Shown: piece by piece, positions 8,253 through 10,104 of the stretch | How positions within the stretch are numbered: the first letter of the stretch is position 1 | Layout: every line of letters starts with the position of its first letter | Assembly (NCBI GenBank): GCA_002454335.1 | Contig: DKIP01000041.1 | Span: forward strand, 1-10,104 | Source: Cytophagaceae bacterium UBA6715 | GTDB taxonomy: Bacteria > Bacteroidota > Bacteroidia > Cytophagales > Spirosomataceae | DNA length: 10,104 nucleotides | Direction of reading: 5' to 3' | Translations under genes and position numbers: made by a program | Notes under the pieces: generated by a model | The model's database searches: none | Told to the model about the DNA's origin: nothing | What the model saw: the letters and a program-made list of their open reading frames with translations, nothing else

Positions 8253-8260
8253 CAAAAATA
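8253..8260 (-). promoter_or_regulatory. Candidate -7 box of the DUF1599-BT_3928-aroK operon
   Basis: On the minus strand the octamer TATTTTTG matches the Bacteroidota -7 consensus TAnnTTTG at every defined position. It ends 27 nt before the DUF1599 start codon, which predicts a leader of about 20 nt. No convincing TTG-type -33 element is seen at the usual spacing. The whole divergent spacer (8226-8286) is very AT-rich, with the palindrome ATTTAAAT at 8260-8267 near its middle. On the plus strand TAAATTTC (8273-8280), a 7/8 match, lies directly before the folP start. Confidence 0.4.
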
Positions 8261-8286
8261 TTTAAATTATCCTAAATTTCGTTGAT

Positions 8287-9156
8287 TTGAACGCTCTTTT
8301 TCCATCAATTCAAACAATTCGCGTACAGGGTCGAATCTTAAGCCTCGATAAGCCACTTATCATGGGTATTTTGAATACAACACCTGATTCTTTTTATGCG
8401 GGTAGTCGGGCCTTGGATGTTTCTGTTTGCTTAGAACGAGTTGCGGGTATGGTCGCATTGGGAGCCGAAATTATCGATATTGGGGGACATTCTACACGAC
8501 CCGGAGCTGACCCCGTTTCCGTGGAAGAAGAAATTGATCGTGTTGTTCCTGTGATAACATTGTTACGCCAGCATTTTCCCTCGCTGGTGATTTCAATTGA
8601 TACGTATCGATTGTCTGTGGCGCAAGCTGCGATAGCCGCCGGTGCTGATATTTTCAATGATATCGGTGCAGGTCAAATGGATGTAGGAATCTTCGAATGG
8701 GTCGCTCAAAATCAAGTCCCTTACATTCTTTCGCATAGTCGGGGTACCTTTGATCAGGTACACGAAGTGCCAAATTACCCAAATGTTGTCTCGGATGTTT
8801 GGTCTGATTTGGCTCAAAAACTCCAACAATTACGTGCTTTGGGCGCAAAAGATGTAATCGTTGATCCAGGATTGGGCTTTTCAAAATCCATCGATCATAA
8901 TTATGCTTTGTTGGCCCATTTATCAAGTTTCAAAACCTTAGGTGCCCCCATATTAATAGGAGTTTCACGTAAATCGATGATTTATAAGACATTGGGTATT
9001 ACAGCTGCGGAATCCTTGAATGGAACTGCGGTGTTGCATACGATTGCGCTCCAACAAGGTGCAAATATTTTACGTGTGCATGATGTGGCGGAAGCACGAG
9101 AGGTTATTACATTAGTAGCAAAATTACAAGCAAATGGATTACCCGATTTGGTTTAA
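8287..9156 (+). CDS. folP: Dihydropteroate synthase
   Basis: A 289-residue TIM-barrel enzyme that joins p-aminobenzoate to dihydropterin pyrophosphate to give dihydropteroate, the sulfonamide target of folate synthesis. First signature IMGILNTTPDSF (25-36, Asn30), second signature IIDIGGHSTRPG (62-73) carrying the Thr70/Arg71 loop, SIDTY with Asp105, FNDIGAG with Asn124-Asp125, VDPGLGFSK (192-200), GVSRKS with Lys229, and the C-terminal RVHDV (263-267). All canonical ligand residues are present. In the usual MHM(R/K)G segment, the Met after His is Ser here (SHSRG, 149-153). The start is a TTG at 8287: the frame is open only from 8266, no ATG or GTG occurs before the ATG at 8362, and that ATG would begin at the first barrel strand and lose the N-terminal beta-hairpin. 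The gene overlaps the next one by 23 bp. Confidence 0.95.
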   Translation: MNALFPSIQTIRVQGRILSLDKPLIMGILNTTPDSFYAGSRALDVSVCLERVAGMVALGAEIIDIGGHSTRPGADPVSVEEEIDRVVPVITLLRQHFPSLVISIDTYRLSVAQAAIAAGADIFNDIGAGQMDVGIFEWVAQNQVPYILSHSRGTFDQVHEVPNYPNVVSDVWSDLAQKLQQLRALGAKDVIVDPGLGFSKSIDHNYALLAHLSSFKTLGAPILIGVSRKSMIYKTLGITAAESLNGTAVLHTIALQQGANILRVHDVAEAREVITLVAKLQANGLPDLV

Positions 9157-9952
9157 TGGGGCTTGGAGGCCGGTGGATGAAGTGCATGTTTCTGTGAAGG
9201 ATATTGGTTTCTTGCGTGGCTATGGCATCTTTGATTTTTTTCGGATCATGGATGGGAACCCCGTTTTTTTAGCGGATCATTTGGCGCGGTTTGAACGATC
9301 AGCTGCCAAAATGGGTTTGAATTTGCCTTATTCAACAGATGCTTTATCTGCCTGTATTTATGAATTAGCTGCCATGTCAAAGGACGCTTGTTTAGGCGTT
9401 AAAATGGTGTTGACAGGAGGCGAAAGTATGAATGGCTATGTACCTGCTGAGCATTCAAACCTATGGATTTTGCCAGGGGTATTTCAGTTTACCGACCCGG
9501 AAAAAGGCATGCGATTATTGAGCAAGGAGTTTGTTCGTGAGATGGCTGATATTAAGTCACTGAATTATGCGTTCGGAATCCGGCATATTTCTGAGATGAA
9601 GCAGGCAGGCGCAGATGATTTGCTTTATTTTACAACCCAGCATGGTGTTTCGGAATCGACGCGAAGTAATTTGTTCTATGTCAAAAATGGGGCGATTTAC
9701 ACGCCAGATGCACATATTTTGGAAGGAATTACCCGGATGAAGGTGTTAGAAATCGCGCGAACACATTATCCCGTTTATGTACAGCGTTGTAGTTTGGAGG
9801 ATTTTATGCAGGCCGACGAAGTGTTTACGACTGGAAGTACGAAACGGGTGGTGCCTATCTTAGCAATTGATGGGCAATTGATTGGTTCGGGGGAGCGAGG
9901 GCCGGTGGCGAAGCACTTGTATGATGAATTAGTGAAGAGTGAAGGGATATAA
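9134..9952 (+). CDS. Class IV PLP aminotransferase/lyase (BCAT/D-amino acid transaminase/aminodeoxychorismate lyase fold)
   Basis: A 272-residue fold-type IV PLP enzyme. N-terminal IWFNGAW (5-11), the conserved GFLRGYGIFDFFRI (25-38), HLARFERS (49-56), the PLP lysine Lys141 in DIKSLNYA, the substrate-side and PLP-pyridine segment GVSESTRSN with Glu174 (171-179), ILEGITR (195-201), and phosphate-binding TTGSTKRVVPI (232-242). The family cannot be resolved safely: the substrate-specificity residues match neither classical PabC nor classical IlvE. The 23-bp overlap with folP implies translational coupling and makes aminodeoxychorismate lyase, which makes p-aminobenzoate for FolP, an attractive but unproven role; branched-chain or D-amino acid aminotransferase are alternatives. 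The ATG at 9134 is supported by the family's usual N-terminus. It ends in tandem stops TAA TAG. The final codons (VKSEGI) carry the complement of the downstream heptamer repeat. Confidence 0.88.
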   Translation: MDYPIWFNGAWRPVDEVHVSVKDIGFLRGYGIFDFFRIMDGNPVFLADHLARFERSAAKMGLNLPYSTDALSACIYELAAMSKDACLGVKMVLTGGESMNGYVPAEHSNLWILPGVFQFTDPEKGMRLLSKEFVREMADIKSLNYAFGIRHISEMKQAGADDLLYFTTQHGVSESTRSNLFYVKNGAIYTPDAHILEGITRMKVLEIARTHYPVYVQRCSLEDFMQADEVFTTGSTKRVVPILAIDGQLIGSGERGPVAKHLYDELVKSEGI

Positions 9953-9995
9953 TAGGTTCGTAGGGAAGCGAAAGTTCGTGTCTATAAAAAAAACA

Positions 9996-10005
9996 CAGAC
10001 TTCAG
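9996..10005 (+). repeat. Third copy of the palindrome core CAGACTTCAG
   Basis: The decamer CAGACTTCAG here is identical to 1856-1865, and its complement is at 1820-1829. The following bases keep a GGG at the same offset (ACAGGG here, TTTGGG at the first site), but the flanks no longer form a stem. It sits directly after an A8 run (9986-9993) in the spacer after the aminotransferase gene. It looks like a degenerate relative of the 1813-1872 element. Confidence 0.45.
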
Positions 10006-10036
10006 ACAGGGATTTAGTGCGGAAATATTTGAAAAA

Positions 10037-10064
10037 TTAAGGGATATTAATCAGAACCCCTTAA
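10037..10064 (-). terminator. Candidate minus-strand terminator for a gene beyond the right edge
   Basis: A perfect 7-bp stem, TTAAGGG (10037-10043) with CCCTTAA (10058-10064), has a 14-nt loop. On the minus strand the stem is followed by TTTTTC, the layout of an intrinsic terminator. On the plus strand it is followed by CTCTTCACTC, without a U-tract. It suggests that the next gene to the right is convergent. The stem is short and not GC-rich, so this is moderate evidence. Confidence 0.35.
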
Positions 10065-10104
10065 CTCTTCACTCTTAACTCTTAACTCTTAACTCTTCAC
10101 TCTT
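10061..10104 (+). repeat. Heptamer tandem repeat (TTAACTC / TTCACTC), continuing past the window
   Basis: Six complete 7-bp units plus two bases run without interruption to the window end, in the order TTAACTC, TTCACTC, TTAACTC, TTAACTC, TTAACTC, TTCACTC. Units differ only at the third base (A or C). The array is non-coding on the plus strand as far as seen and strand-biased (pyrimidine-rich on the plus strand). Array length and what lies beyond are not visible. Confidence 0.9.

Larger units (their letters stand above)
9931..10073 (+). repeat. Inverted repeat linking the aminotransferase gene's last codons to the heptamer array
   Basis: The 16 nt at 9931-9946 (AGTGAAGAGTGAAGGG, in the coding tail) are complementary to 10058-10073 (CCCTTAACTCTTCACT) at 15 of 16 positions, with a single G-A mismatch at 9941/10063. 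A transcript through this region could form a long stem closing a loop of about 111 nt. It may be a 3'-end structure or simply a trace of repeat spread into the coding end. Confidence 0.5.

Noticed and set aside
9961..9993. GTGT...ACAC and CGAA..TTCG mini-hairpins around the A8 run as a plus-strand terminator
   Set aside because: Stems of 4 bp only, and the homopolymer is A rather than T on the plus strand.
10061..10104. The heptamer array as the start of a CRISPR
   Set aside because: Units are contiguous 7-mers with no spacers and no cas genes nearby.

Overview
The window looks like chromosomal housekeeping DNA from a member of the Bacteroidota, probably a Cytophagales-type or related aquatic lineage. 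The reasons are the gene families (a short prolyl-tRNA synthetase without an editing insertion, a BT_3928-type DoxX/thioredoxin-like membrane protein, a duplicated DUF1599 protein, a FadL/OmpP1 'hemin receptor' barrel), the weak or absent Shine-Dalgarno sequences, and a TAnnTTTG-type -7 box. The genus cannot be fixed from this stretch. Gene density is very high, base composition is even, and there are no rRNA or tRNA genes, CRISPR arrays, transposases or phage genes.

Layout. Positions 1-1801 (+): the 3' part of a phosphoglucosamine mutase gene, then a PLP cysteine desulfurase. Positions 1813-1872: a striking nested palindrome between convergent genes. Positions 1879-3351 (-): proS. Positions 3352-3504: a divergent intergenic region. 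Positions 3505-6017 (+): a two-gene envelope operon encoding a lipoprotein with a Tyr/Gly/Asn-rich low-complexity body and, 5 bp later, a FadL-like outer-membrane barrel. Positions 8225-6014 (-): a compact three-gene operon, DUF1599 protein > BT_3928-type protein > shikimate kinase, which meets the barrel gene tail to tail with overlapping stop codons. Positions 8287-9952 (+): folP and a class IV PLP aminotransferase/lyase, overlapping by 23 bp and diverging from the DUF1599 operon across only 61 bp. Positions 9953-10104: non-coding, with a degenerate copy of the palindrome core, a minus-strand terminator-like hairpin and a heptamer tandem repeat that runs off the window.

How the genes fit together. 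The enzymes supply cell-wall precursors (GlmM), sulfur for Fe-S clusters or tRNA thiolation (desulfurase), prolyl-tRNA, aromatic precursors (AroK) and folate (FolP, possibly with its class IV neighbour acting as aminodeoxychorismate lyase). The lipoprotein and barrel pair is the least understood protein content.

I found no convincing new defence or mobile system. The most interesting signals are structural: a textbook minus-strand intrinsic terminator written inside the coding 3' end of the opposing barrel gene; a 20-nt element that is at once a perfect inverted repeat and an 80% direct repeat; and a 7-bp tandem array whose complement is matched by the last codons of the neighbouring gene.
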